Source of the DNA: Pseudogymnoascus destructans
Lineage: Eukaryota; Ascomycota; Leotiomycetes; Thelebolales; Thelebolaceae
Assembly (NCBI RefSeq): GCF_001641265.1
Contig: NW_020167525.1
Coordinates: forward strand, 660,501-724,500
Length of the DNA stretch: 64,000 nt
Direction: 5' to 3'
This document shows, in pieces, positions 13,101 to 23,474 of the stretch. Each line of letters opens with the position of its first letter. The stretch's first letter is position 1. Below the pieces are notes generated by a model. The model made no database searches and was not told the origin of the DNA. It saw nothing but the letters and a program-made list of their open reading frames with translations. A program made the position numbers and the translations under genes.

Positions 13101-13958
13101 CGGCAGCCTCTAGCATTGCCACGATGCCCTCGCGACGCCGCACCTTCTCCAGCAGCGCGTCGTAGTTGCGGTTGATCCAGATATTGCGGATCCCCCCAGG
13201 GAAGACATCGTAGAGACCACTAAGTGCCTCGATGGTGAGCCATTTATCCGGGATGGCAGTGACGAGGACGGTAGTTGCCGATGCGCGCAGGCGGTGCTCG
13301 GCGGAGGTGAGGTAGTCCTGGCGCACGCGGATATAGACGCGCAGCTCCGCGAAGAATACGTAGCAGACCCAGGTGACGACGACGATGGCGAGGACGAGAT
13401 GCGCCCAGTAGCGGTGTGTCTGTTTCGGGGAGATGTTACCCCAGGCAAGCCTGTCGAGGCCGCCGGGGGCTTCGGGGTCGGCGTTGTTACCGTCGACGGG
13501 GTCTGTTTTGGCGGTGCCGCGGCCGCCGATGTAGTTGAGTGGGAGGAGGATGGGGAGGAGGAGGCAGGCGAGCGGGACGAAGATGATGAGTTGGGTTTGG
13601 AGGTAGCGTAGGAAAAAGTAGGCGTCCAGGCCGCACTTATTGATGATCTCCTTGTCTTTGTATGTGAAAATCGAGACTAACCACCCGAACGGACTTCGTG
13701 GCGGCGGTGTGGTTCGTTGTCGTTCGGGGACGAGATATGTCTTTGGCTGGCTTCACAACATGTCAACTCTGTTTTTTCTGGACTGAAACTGCAAAAGTAA
13801 AAGAGAACTCACTATATCCTAACCAGCCTATTCTTTATCAACGTAAAAATCAAGATCTGCACTGCCGACGCCGCGATACCAGTACCGATAGCCGTCAACA
13901 GTGCAATAATGCTGATATTGCGGTTGGCCTGCGCCGCGCCCTGCGTCGAGTCCGACAT
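10195..13958 (-). CDS. CSC1/OSCA/TMEM63-family (DUF221) membrane channel
   Basis: Putative osmosensitive, calcium-permeable cation channel of the Rsn1/Csc1/Phm7 family, in a cell or organelle membrane. Two exons are inferred, 13958-13813 and 13750-10195; intron 13751-13812 (62 nt) restores the family motif as RIYQPKTYLVPE. The product is about 1,233 residues. Order: N-terminal TM helix (ISIIALLTAIGTGIAASAVQ), two further TM segments (YFFLRYLQTQLIIFVPLACL; LVLAIVVVTWVCYVFF), a long PHM7-type cytosolic domain, the RSN1_7TM core (from about WWEAWLRTFFILAAVAGMC through FLLVRDDKN), and a C-terminal PHM7_ext-like tail with the WVPRDG signature. The cytosolic loop has an unusually long basic and Gly-rich insert (around residues 300-500). 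Ion selectivity cannot be read from sequence. Confidence 0.9.
13751..13812 (-). other. intron in the CSC1-like gene
   Basis: 62 nt on the minus strand, GTGAGT donor and GAAG acceptor. Splicing completes a Tyr codon and gives the conserved IYQPKTYLVP junction. Without it the first TM exon is lost. Confidence 0.85.
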
Positions 13959-15250
13959 GGCGATCTATTCCCTGATAGCCAGGCAGTAGAGTGATTCTGA
14001 AGAGAGAGTAGAGATCGAGGAGCGTAGTGGTGAGGGCGAGAGGAGGTCTCCAAAAGAGATTTCGGGGCGCTTTGTTGGCGCGTCAAGGATGGGGAGAGCG
14101 GCGCATTACTTCGTTTCAGCGAACAATGAGTGTGAAATATGTACTGCGTATGCGTGTATGTGAGTATAAAAGGAGACAAAGAATGAATGAATCAACGCAA
14201 CAACTAATAAAGGAGAAGAAGTAGGCCCAGCTGCTCTCTACTCTGCAGATGTGCACGTCAAGGTTTGGCAGCACCCGTCGATCTACAGCGTGTGGGGTTA
14301 GATAACCGCGTTTTCCCCAAACAAGAATCTCTTAACTTAACGCATACCCTGCCGCCCTCCCCCTCGGCTCTCCCCCTCGGCCCTCCCACCAATCCCTGGC
14401 TGCCACTGATTGTAACCATCTGCCCGCCGAGACGCGGCATGACATCACAACGCCGCGGTCGTACCTGCCCTGCTAGAAACGGGTTGGGGGTACTTCGACA
14501 CACCGCGTACTGAAAGGGGGGCGGCGCTTAGGGGGGATATGGGAGCCATAGAGCCAGGATAGAGTATATATGGTTCTGAAGACGCGGAATTGTCCATGTT
14601 GTCTATATATGGGTTTGTTTGCCGCGCGCGAGGGGGGAGTGGGAGCCTTCCGGGCCAGGTGGACGAGGGGTCTTGTTCACTGCTGGGTAGAGGGCGGTTA
14701 TGGTGAGACAGTACTACAGCACTCACGGTGTGTTGTCGATGAACACGCCGTGGCTTGTGGCTGTGCCTCCAGACCACGAACCAACGAGAGACGAGAGACG
14801 CGGTATCTGCGTCAGTGGCTGACGCAGATGCGTTGGTCGATGTGTTGTCGCCACCACCAGTCACTGTAGATCAATCAGCCACTGCAGATGTCATGGGATA
14901 TGTGCAGGGATGGATAGACAGCTGGACAATCAGCAACTCCACGATCTGCGGAGGGACGAACAGTCAGTCAAAAACTCCACGGCCACTCACTATGGATGAG
15001 GGGCGCGGAGGAAGTAAACGACTCCCCGATGGCTCACTGTGGACAAGAGGTGCGAGACATAGACAGTCAAAACTCATTATCGCTCACTTGTTCATCCGCA
15101 TAGCAAACACATCAGCCACCAGACCCCCAAGATCCTCAGCATATACCCAACAAAAGCGTCGGGTATATACACTTTTGCAAGCAACCATACCCCTTCCACC
15201 ATTAACTCCATACCCCCAAACCCCCTAACCCATAACCCCTTCCCCACCCC
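13959..15250. other. intergenic region, no gene recognised
   Basis: About 1.3 kb upstream of the channel gene and downstream of Ku70. The stretch 13959-14230 is probably the channel's 5' UTR and promoter. The segment 14860-15110 has loosely recurring phrases (CAATCAGCAACTCCACG, CAGTCAGTCAAAAACTCC, GACAGTCAAAACTCATT) but no clean period. Several open frames cross the region; none has a recognisable domain or coding character. Confidence 0.5.
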
Positions 15251-17282
15251 TCACTTGCTCTCAAAAGCCTCCTCCACCCTCTCCACCAACTCCCCCTTCT
15301 TCCCCCCAACATTCAACCCCCTCGCCGCTAACCAATCCTTCAACATCACCACCGTCGCGCTCCCCACCCTCCCCTCCTTCGCCAACCTCTCCACCTCATC
15401 CAACCCACTCTCCTTAACCCTCTTCACCTTCCCCTCCTTCGCCTCCCCCGCCCTCTTCATCCCAACCTCCAGCTTCTCCCCCTTCCCCTCCGCAACCTCG
15501 AGCCACTCCTCCTCCAGCGCCCGTCCCCAGTCAACCACATACGGCCCGGCGCGCTTGTCAATCTGCCTCCCTTTAGGTAACGTCTTATCATCCCCCGCTG
15601 CCAGCTCCGGCACCTCCTCCTCCAGCGCAATAGCCTGTAATATGCGATAATGCCACTGCAAAGCCGGATTCGGATAGCGGCTCGGCTCAAACACCGCCCC
15701 GGGAAGCTGTAGTTGCTGGATAACAACATGCATTTTATCCGTTAGGGCATTCGGGCTTACTATCGGCGCCGGTCCAGGGGCGGGGACGCGCAGGTCGTCT
15801 GCGCAGGGGAGGGGGTAGGCCCATAGTCCTGCGGGGACGATTTGTTGGGATGTTGCTGGGTCGAGGCGTTCGCGGGAAGGGAGGAGGGCGATGTACTGCG
15901 GATTTGCGTTGGCACGGGGGATATACCAAGCTACGCCCATGGTAGATGAATCGAGGAGTTTCTGCCACAGCGTGGCGAAGACGCGGGTGGATCCTACGTA
16001 GTCCTCCTCGGAGGGGTAGAGGAAAGTCGATTTATTGACCGAGGCGTAATATGGGAGTAAAGTTTGGGGTTTGAACCCCACGATGCGGAGGCCGGGGGGG
16101 CCGAAGTTCTTGAGTTCCTTCTGCTCGTCCTTGGTGAAAAGGACCTGCTCGCCGCCGAACTTGTAGGCTTTCTTGACGTCGACTTTCTGCACCGTGCGCG
16201 TGGTGTCGGCGGCGAGGTGGGTGGTTTCGCCCGTGGCGATCTGGGCCGTCTCGCCGGAGAGCCAGACGTAGCAGCTGCGGGCGGGCTTTTGGCGTTGCAG
16301 GATGTTGTAGCCTTTTACGGAAATGGTGAGGCCGGGGCCGATTTCGAAGGGGAGGTTGGAGAAGAGGGCGCGCTTGGGGATTTGTTTGGAGTTGATGTTG
16401 GAGATGAGGGAGTTGAGGAGGGAGATGCCGTCGGCGCCTGCTGCGGCGTTGGTGGTGGATGGTGTGTCTGTGTCTGTTGAGTCGCGGTATATCACATCCT
16501 GTTCGGGTCAGCGTCATCCATGACTTAACGATGTAAACTACTCACATCGTAAAACTTGCTCCTATCAAACACCGCCCCTCCTCTCTCAATAGGAAACAAC
16601 TCAATCACCACCCCCAAATCATACAAATCCTTAGCCCTCACCGCCGCCGCAGCCCTCATCCCCTTATCGCTCTCATGCGGATCATCGCGATCCGTAATCA
16701 TAAATAACCTCCTCGACCCAAAACTGGGCGCCCTCGTCGTAAAGATCTGGTTCGCACAAAACAGCACATTCGACATCGTGACCTCCGCCCCCTCCGGCGC
16801 CGGAACCAACACCTCCTTCGCAGCCTCCTCATCCTCCACCAGCTCCTTCAGCGCCTTGACGTCACTCGCGGCGGGAACATCGAGGTCAGTCAGTAGGTAG
16901 ATATGCGGGTACGCGATGCCGGAGGCTGCGTTGTCTTCGGGCCCCTTTGATTCCGCGGTGCCAAAGAGGAGGATGCCGATCATGTCCTTTGGGTTGGAGA
17001 TGATGCGCTGCTGCATGATTTGGTAGGCGCATTTGAGGGCTGCGGCGGCAGGGCTGTCGGTGTCGGCTTTTTTGGAGTCGGAGGCGGGGGGATGGGTGAG
17101 CATGGAGGGGCTGACTTCGATGGCGAAGAGGATGGCGTCTTTTTGGGATTTGTAGTCCTGGGAGTTGGTTAGATAGGTGAGGGGAGCGTTGGGATGGGGG
17201 GGTATACCGATTCATCGACCTCCTCGTCTTCCTCTTCATCGCCCTCATCTTTCCGTTTCCAGTCCTCTTTGGAGTCGGCCAT
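15251..17282 (-). CDS. ku70: Ku70, DNA end-binding subunit for non-homologous end joining
   Basis: Ku70 forms the Ku ring with Ku80 and binds double-strand break ends and telomeres in the nucleus. Three exons are inferred: 17282-17208, 17157-16546 and 16498-15251; introns 17158-17207 (50 nt) and 16499-16545 (47 nt) are GT-AG and keep frame. The product is 644 residues, normal for the family. Order: acidic N-terminus, vWA-like Ku N domain (YKSQKDAILFAIEVSPSML, then LLTDLDVPA and RRLFMITDRDDP), beta-barrel core (GLTISVKGYNILQRQKPA; LLPYYASVNKSTFLYPSEED; MGVAWYIPRANANPQYIALL), C-terminal arm, and a SAP domain in the last ~40 residues (ATVVMLKDWLAARGLNVGGK). It is head-to-head with ferrochelatase, the two start codons 341 bp apart. 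No lesions were seen. Confidence 0.95.
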
Positions 17283-17623
17283 CCTGTCAGACTGAAGTAA
17301 ATGCCTCAATTGTAGTCTACAATGGCCTATTATAAAAATTATCAACAATTGAGAAAATCACAAAGGGTAGAAGTTAGATTGTTGACACCTCCCGAACATT
17401 CCAATCGCGACTGATGCCTTGTCGCGCATAACGACAGGCAGAATACGCGACTTCGGCATCGGGGTACACGTCCGCACGTGACCCAACTTTATGTCCCATT
17501 GGCACCTGCGAGGAAGACCAGCACAACCAGCCATTGCCAGCACCTGCGACTTCCAAAAGCTTCAACGCCATACCCTCTATTCAACTGCATGATACCCTCC
17601 CTATAGAACCCCACCACGCCGCC
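17283..17623. promoter_or_regulatory. shared divergent promoter region, Ku70 / ferrochelatase
   Basis: The start codons of two oppositely oriented genes are separated by 341 bp, so promoter elements for both must lie here or in the 5' UTRs. The Ku70-proximal part is A/T-rich. No defined operator was recognised. Confidence 0.55.
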
Positions 17624-18915
17624 ATGGCGCTCAGAACCGCCACCCGCCAGCTCTCGAAGCACGCCTCCCGCCAGCAAACCCGCGGCCTCGCCACGCCGGC
17701 AGCTACGCCGCCGACGACGCCCTCAAAGGGTCCCACAGCCATGGTCTTCATGAACATGGGCGGCCCGTCCACGGTCCCGGAGGTTGGGGACTTCCTCTCC
17801 CGCCTCTTCGCAGATGCGGACCTGATCCCTCTAGGACGATTCCAGAAGTACCTTGGCCCTCTGATCGCGCAACGGCGCACACCGAAGATCGAGAAGCAGT
17901 ACGCGACGATTGGGGGCGGGAGTCCGATCCGCAAGTGGTCACAGCTTCAGGCGGCGGAGATGTGCAAGATACTCGACCAGACGAGTCCCGAAACGGCGCC
18001 GCATAAGCCGTACGTGGCGTTCCGGTACGCGGATCCGTTGACGGAGAAGATGTACGCAAGGCTGCTGGCGGATGGGTTTGGAGGGGGGAAGGGGGGGAGG
18101 GCGGTGGCGTTTACGCAGTACCCGCAGTATTCGTGCTCGACGACGGGGAGTAGTTTGAATGATTTGTGGAAGTGGAGGGAGAAGCTGGAGGGGGCGGGGA
18201 GGGGGGGGGGGTCAAGGCGAATGGCGAGGATGGGTCTATTCAGTGGAGTGTTATTGATCGCTGGCCGGCGCATAAGGGGTTGGTGGAGGCGTTTGCGCAG
18301 AACATCGAGGCGACGCTGGCGACGTACTCGGAGGCCGATAGGAAGGATGTCACGATTTTGTTCTCGGCGCACAGTCTACCGATGAGCGTGGTAAACAGGG
18401 GTAAGTCTGCTCTAGCTCTATCTCTATGATTCCGTTCTGACAGTTACATGACAGGTGACCCCTACCCCGCCGAAGTCGCCGCGACGGTCTACGCTGTGAT
18501 GGAGCGCCTGAAGTTCTCACACCCATACCGGTTGGTCTGGCAGTCGCAGGTCGGACCGCAGCCGTGGCTCGGTGCGCAGACATCGGACACGGTGACGAAC
18601 TACGTGGCGAACGGGAAGAAGAACCTCGTGCTCGTGCCGATCGCCTTCACCTCCGACCATATCGAGACACTGTTCGAGTTGGACGAGGAGGTGATCGGCG
18701 AGAGCGGATGCAAGGATTCGATCCGCCGCGTGGAGTCTCTGAACGGGAACCCTGTGTTCATACAGGCGCTGGCGGATATCGCAAAGGCGCATCTGGAGAG
18801 CGGGGTACAGTGCTCGAAGCAGATGGCGTTGAGATGTCCAGGGTGCACAAACGCGAAGTGCGAGGCGAGTAAGGACTTTTTCGCTGGCAGCCCACGAGGG
18901 CCAGTGGAGGCATAA
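17624..18915 (+). CDS. HEM15: ferrochelatase (frame broken at a poly-G tract)
   Basis: Terminal haem enzyme: inserts Fe(II) into protoporphyrin IX at the matrix face of the mitochondrial inner membrane. Exons 17624-18400 and 18455-18915; intron 18401-18454 (GTAAGT..ACAG) completes the Gly of NRGDPYP. The start at 17624 has an ideal GCCATGG context and opens a basic, Ser/Thr-rich presequence (MALRTATRQLSKHASRQQTR). Conserved blocks: FMNMGGPSTVPEVGDFL, IGGGSPIRKWS, AFRYADPL, FTQYPQYSCSTTGSSLND, FSAHSLP with the catalytic His, WQSQVGPQPWLG, and a C-terminal Cys-rich tail (CSKQMALRCPGCTNAKC) suited to a [2Fe-2S] cluster. The frame shifts by one base at the G11 run 18201-18211; adding one base gives 412 codons with all motifs in order. 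An assembly error is likelier than a pseudogene. Confidence 0.92.
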
Positions 18916-20170
18916 GGGGGTGAGGGGTGAGGGGTGAGAGAGTGAGGGAGAGGGTTGGGGGTGGAACTCTGTTCCCTCCCCTGTGACGTGGATGTATATT
19001 ATAAAAAATATGGCGACAAACGCCAGCTGTAGATAATAGGGTATGACCGGGAAAAGGAAAAGTCGTGTCATTGCTGTTCTCGTTGCCACACAAGTACAGT
19101 CACGGCTGCCAACCATACGGTGCCACCACGCGCATTCTCACAAGAACCCAGCCAGATCATGCTGCTCATCACGGCGAATAATGCATCTACATACATATAT
19201 ACAGTAACCAAGCCTACGCAGGGGCTTCTGGGTCGCTACAAAAAGCTGCAAATATCAATGAAATGCCCTATTCACTGCCCTGATGCTCTCGGAGAGCACA
19301 AGAAAGGCCCAACATGGCCCATCCACGCGGCGGGGTAACACAAATCGCTGCGGGCCGCCAGGAACAATGGCTGGATCGACGAGGAGTTTCAAGAGTCTAA
19401 GCTGAGTCCAAGACATACAGTACGGTGTGTACTGCACATGGCCGAATGCAGCCCAAGAGTTGTGAGAAGAGTAGTGGACGGTGAAGAGCGTCGCGGTGGA
19501 ATATCACAGTTCAATACGCATTTATACCATAACTTATAAGTTATAAGTTATAAGTTACAAGATATATTATTGCCTATTAACCTCATTATCCACAAACATC
19601 GGAATTCAAGCATCCCCCCGTTCCCAAATGCCAAACGTCAAATGCCATCGGAACCTCGGAGCCGGAGTTGGTAAACAACGAAAAAAACGTGGTTGGTGAG
19701 TTGCTTACGTGGTTCCTTACCCAAGCTTATCGATGGTCAGCTCACTAAAGTCCACATGCGCATGCATAGATGTCGTGTTCCTGGTCGACTGGATGGGTTA
19801 TCTCAAGAGCAAGCCTGCCTCCTTCCTATTATATATGCCATAGTACCCCGAGATAGCGTCAGCTTGCTTCGAATGCCAGCGCCGAGTTGCGACGACGACC
19901 ACTTTGACTCCATGAATCTAGAGAAGCTGAAGGGATATACGAAAGAAGGACGACGACGCCGAGGACAGGAAAGATACAGACGGGATTGATAAGCTGCAAT
20001 CGGCGTGGGAATCACTGACATAGCCGGTTTATGCGATTGATTGGCCAGGAGGGGAAACACCGAGACAGGAGCCATAAACGGGGATAAGAGTGAAGAGAGG
20101 TACAAACAAAAAGACGAAAGGCAGAAAGCCCAATGTCCTGCCGTGACGCTGGATACTCACCTACAACACC
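18916..20170. other. intergenic region, no gene recognised
   Basis: About 1.25 kb between ferrochelatase and the MFS gene. It starts with GGGTGAG-type short repeats (18917-18965) and holds a small TTATAAG heptamer array near 19531-19556. The remainder is mixed sequence with no domain-bearing frame; the final ~150 bp should carry the MFS 5' UTR. Confidence 0.5.
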
Positions 20171-22063
20171 ATGCGGCGTCAGGGGAACGGCGACGCTACG
20201 GCGCCTAACGGCCGTGACCGCCTCGGTATAGATGCATCTCCCCGGGTTGGAGAAGATACGCCTCTGCTGGCCAAGGCGGATGATGGGGATAGCACCACCG
20301 CAGCCAGCTCAGTCCCATGGGATTGGGAGTCCGATTTCGAGGGAGTTCCGTGGTATCGCAAGCCATCTGTCAGTACCCCCCCTCACGCACTCATCCACGC
20401 ACGCCCATTAACGCGCCATAGATCTGGTGGCTCCTCCCCGCCTATGCCATCTACGCCCTCGCCTTCGGCGGCATCATCGTCCCGAAGCTGAACCTCGTCC
20501 TCACGCTGGTGTGCCGGCGCTACATCGCCGCGCAATCCACTCTACATCCCGATGCGCAATACACGCCCGTCATCATGTTCGCCAACAACCCGCAGTGTCG
20601 GATCCCCGAAGTGCAAGCCCTAGCGACAGAGTTCACGCTCTACATGTCCCTCCTCACCGGCATCCTGAGCGCGGCCATCTGTCCCAAGATCGGCGCGCTC
20701 TCGGACCGTTACGGGCGCAAGTACTTCCTCGCCTTCGCTGTCCTGGGCGGCCTCTGCGCGGAGATCGTTACGATCCTCGCTGCCACCTACCCGGACACGG
20801 TGCACTACCAATGGATCCTCTTCGGCTCCGTCCTCGACGGCCTCTTCGGCTCCTTCACCTCCGCAATGGCCATGACGCACTCTTACGGCGCGGACGTGAC
20901 CTCGCCCGCCACGCGCGGCGTCGCATTCGGGTACTTCAGCGGCGCGCTCTTCGGGGGCATCGCGCTCGGCCCCCTCCTTGCGGCCTTCATCTCCCGGGTC
21001 ACCGGTAACATCCTCAGCGTCTTCTGGATCGCCTTCTTCTGCCACCTAACAGTCCTCATCTACCACCTCTTCATCCTCCCCGAATCTCTCTCCCCCAAAC
21101 GCCAGATCGCCGCCCACGCACGCCATAAGCTGGAAATATCCGCCACGGCCGCATCGCCAACTTCCCGCGCCGCGCGCGCCGCTAACTTCCTCGCCCCCCT
21201 CAAGATCCTGTATCCCACCGGCGCAGGCACCTCGCCGCACCTGCGCATGAACCTCATCCTGCTAGCGGCGATCAACACCCTCCTCTTCGGCGCCTCCATC
21301 GGCACAGGGTCGCTATTAATATATTACACGAATTTCATCTTCAACTGGGGCGACTTCGAGACCCAGATGTACGTCGGTCTCACCTCCGCCTTCCGCGTCC
21401 TCGTCCTCGTCGCCATCCTCCCGCTGATAACCTACCTCTTCCGCACGCGCTACCAGAACCACGCCCGTCGCCGCGCCGCTGAAGCCGACCCCGACGCCTC
21501 CACCAACGCCGCGGATGATACCCGCACCCCCGGCGCCGACACCCTCGACCTCGTACTCATCCGCGGCGCACTCGTCCTGGAAACAGCATGCCACGCTGGC
21601 TTCGCCTCCGCGCGACATGGGGGTGTATTCTTCGCCTTCGGGGTTCTAGGTGCGGGGGGTTCGATCGCGCTTCCGCTGCTGCAGAGTGCGTTGAGTAAGC
21701 ATGTTGGTGCGGATCGGGTGGGCCAGCTGCTGGGGGCGATGGCGCTGCTGAATGGGCTCGCGCGGGTGGTGTTTCCGGCGGTGTTTGGGGGGCTGTATAG
21801 TCTGACTGTGGGGGGGGTTCCGCAGGCGGCTTTTGTGGTGTTGAGTGTGACGTTTGGGGGGATGGGGGTGTTGAGTTGGTTTGTTAGGCCGCATGGTGAG
21901 TTGTTTCCGTTCTGGGGGTGGTGGAGAGTGTTGTGGGGAGGGAAGATGCTAACCTTGGATAGTTTATATTGAGGATGAAGAGCCGAATCGGACGACGGTG
22001 AGTGACGGGTATACGTATGCACTGGCTGAAGAGCTGGTGGATGAAGAGGCTGTTGGACGATAG
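20171..22063 (+). CDS. MFS transporter
   Basis: Major facilitator superfamily membrane transporter of about 590 residues; substrate unknown. Three exons: 20171-20368, 20422-21895 and 21963-22063. Intron 20369-20421 (GTCAGT donor) joins YRKPS to IWWLLPAYAIYALAFGG; intron 21896-21962 (GTGAGT donor, CTAAC branch motif) joins VRPH to an acidic tail ending EELVDEEAVGR. Without the last splice the frame runs into 25 intron-encoded residues. Motifs: hydrophilic N-terminus with the TPLL motif common in fungal MFS proteins, first TM after IWWLL, the MFS loop-2/3 signature as GALSDRYGRKYFL, and about 12 hydrophobic spans split by a central loop rich in Ala/Arg/Asp (around residues 390-440). It resembles TetA/YCR023C-type fungal members, but drug export is not shown. 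Confidence 0.85.
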
Positions 22064-22757
22064 AGTCGGGTATGGAATACATTGGATACACATTGGATAC
22101 AACAGAGTAAGCCACACCGCACATTGGTTTTCCCTTTCATTGGCATAACCTATTTGTACGACATCGATAAACTCGGTGCACACTTCTGCATCTTGGTAGA
22201 ACTGGGGCAGGGCCTTAATATCATTATAACGAAAAAGACAAAAGACAAAAGACAAGAGATAATAAATAGTATAATAAACATCTATCATACTACATATCTG
22301 TGACAACTACAGTTATATACATCTCGGCCCTTCCACCGAAGAAATCCTATTAATTAAGCCGCGATACTGATCCTACTACCATGAAATGTATTTTTAGCCG
22401 AAAGTTCTCACTTCCCTGCTTTCCTGTTCGAGTATGGAGGAAACGACCGTCCGATCCGATCGTCCACGATGCTGCCTTGGCCATAGGTTTCGTGTTGGGC
22501 TGACAAGTATATAGATCCGTGGTTCTTGTCGTTTGATCTGGGCGAGAAGAGGCGCAGCGCAGCATACGACGAATCTGACCTACAAGGCTGATTAAAAAAC
22601 GGTAAAGATTAGATTTCTCATCAGTTTCCTTTCCGTGTCTCTTGATGCCTTCGCTTGGAGTCCCGCCATTCTACATACCGTGCTGCATACCAAATGCTAA
22701 TCCCCCCACAGTCTGCCCAACTCCTGATCTCCCAATATCAAACCCTCCACCACCCCA
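22064..22757. other. intergenic region, no gene recognised
   Basis: About 690 bp downstream of the MFS gene, with AAAAGACAAAAGACAAGAG-type low complexity near 22234-22258. No coding signal on either strand. Confidence 0.5.
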
Positions 22758-23129
22758 ATGGGCGCCAAACCACCACCCACCCTCCTCACCCTCCTCACCC
22801 TCCCCGCCGAAATCCGCGAGCAGATATGGGACTACTTCCTCGTCTCCCCCACCCACCGCGTCCTCCCCGTCCTTCCCGTCCTCCCCCTCCTCCCCGTCCT
22901 CCCCGTCCTCCCCCGCCCCTCAAACTCCACCCCTTCCTTCCCCGCCATCTGGACAGCCACCCGCCCGCTCCGTCGAACCCGTCAGCAATACCACGGCCAC
23001 CAATCCTATGCCACCGCCTCGCAGCGCCTTCTTCAAGACAGTGCATCTCGTGCCCTGTGCTCCCACCACCGCCGCCCTACTCTGGCCATCTCTCCTCCCG
23101 CTCGCGCATCCGCTGACTCTCGTCAATAG
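22758..23129 (+). CDS. short 2EXR/F-box-like protein, possibly degenerate
   Basis: Open frame of 123 residues. The N-terminal LTLLTLPAEIREQIWDYFL closely matches the opening of fungal 2EXR/F-box-like proteins, and PAIWTATRPLRRTRQQYHG resembles the second helix of that fold. Between them is a repetitive LPVLPVLPLLPVLPVL segment. The rest shows no further similarity, and a second short frame (23132-23353) follows at once. This is shorter than typical members, so the locus may be a truncated or decayed copy, or have introns I cannot place. No function assigned. Confidence 0.35.
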   Translation: MGAKPPPTLLTLLTLPAEIREQIWDYFLVSPTHRVLPVLPVLPLLPVLPVLPRPSNSTPSFPAIWTATRPLRRTRQQYHGHQSYATASQRLLQDSASRALCSHHRRPTLAISPPARASADSRQ

Positions 23130-23474
23130 ACATGTCTAAGCTGAGACCTGTGCCGGAGAGGGAGCTTGTATGGGAGGACAAGAAAAAGCGGACTGATCGG
23201 TTGAGAGAGTTGTTGGTGAGGCAATGGGGTTTAGAGGGGGGGGTACGGGGATGGGATGACACTGTTTACCTGGGAGGGCTGGTCGCGTGTCGAGAAGTGA
23301 GAGGAGGGCGGGGAGTAGCACATTGGATGGCTATAGGACGGGCAGTGGCTTAAGAAACAATTCGGGGTGATAGCCAGCATATGAGTAGTTGACTTTCTAA
23401 TAATCTACTTGAACATTGAAACCCACAAGCCAGCCACCAGCCACAACCAGTAGCCCTTCGTCCACCAACCCCTC

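Noticed and set aside
14755..15228. Open frame of 157 codons in the channel-Ku70 interval
   Set aside because: Composition and lack of any motif give no support; its end is low-complexity proline/threonine sequence.
18201..18240. An intron explaining the ferrochelatase frame change
   Set aside because: The only donor candidates around the G run (GTCAAG) are poor and no acceptor in the right phase follows within a plausible distance without removing conserved residues.
23405..23474. Extended C-terminus of guanine deaminase to 23405
   Set aside because: Product of the frameshift; Trp/Gly-rich and unlike any family member.
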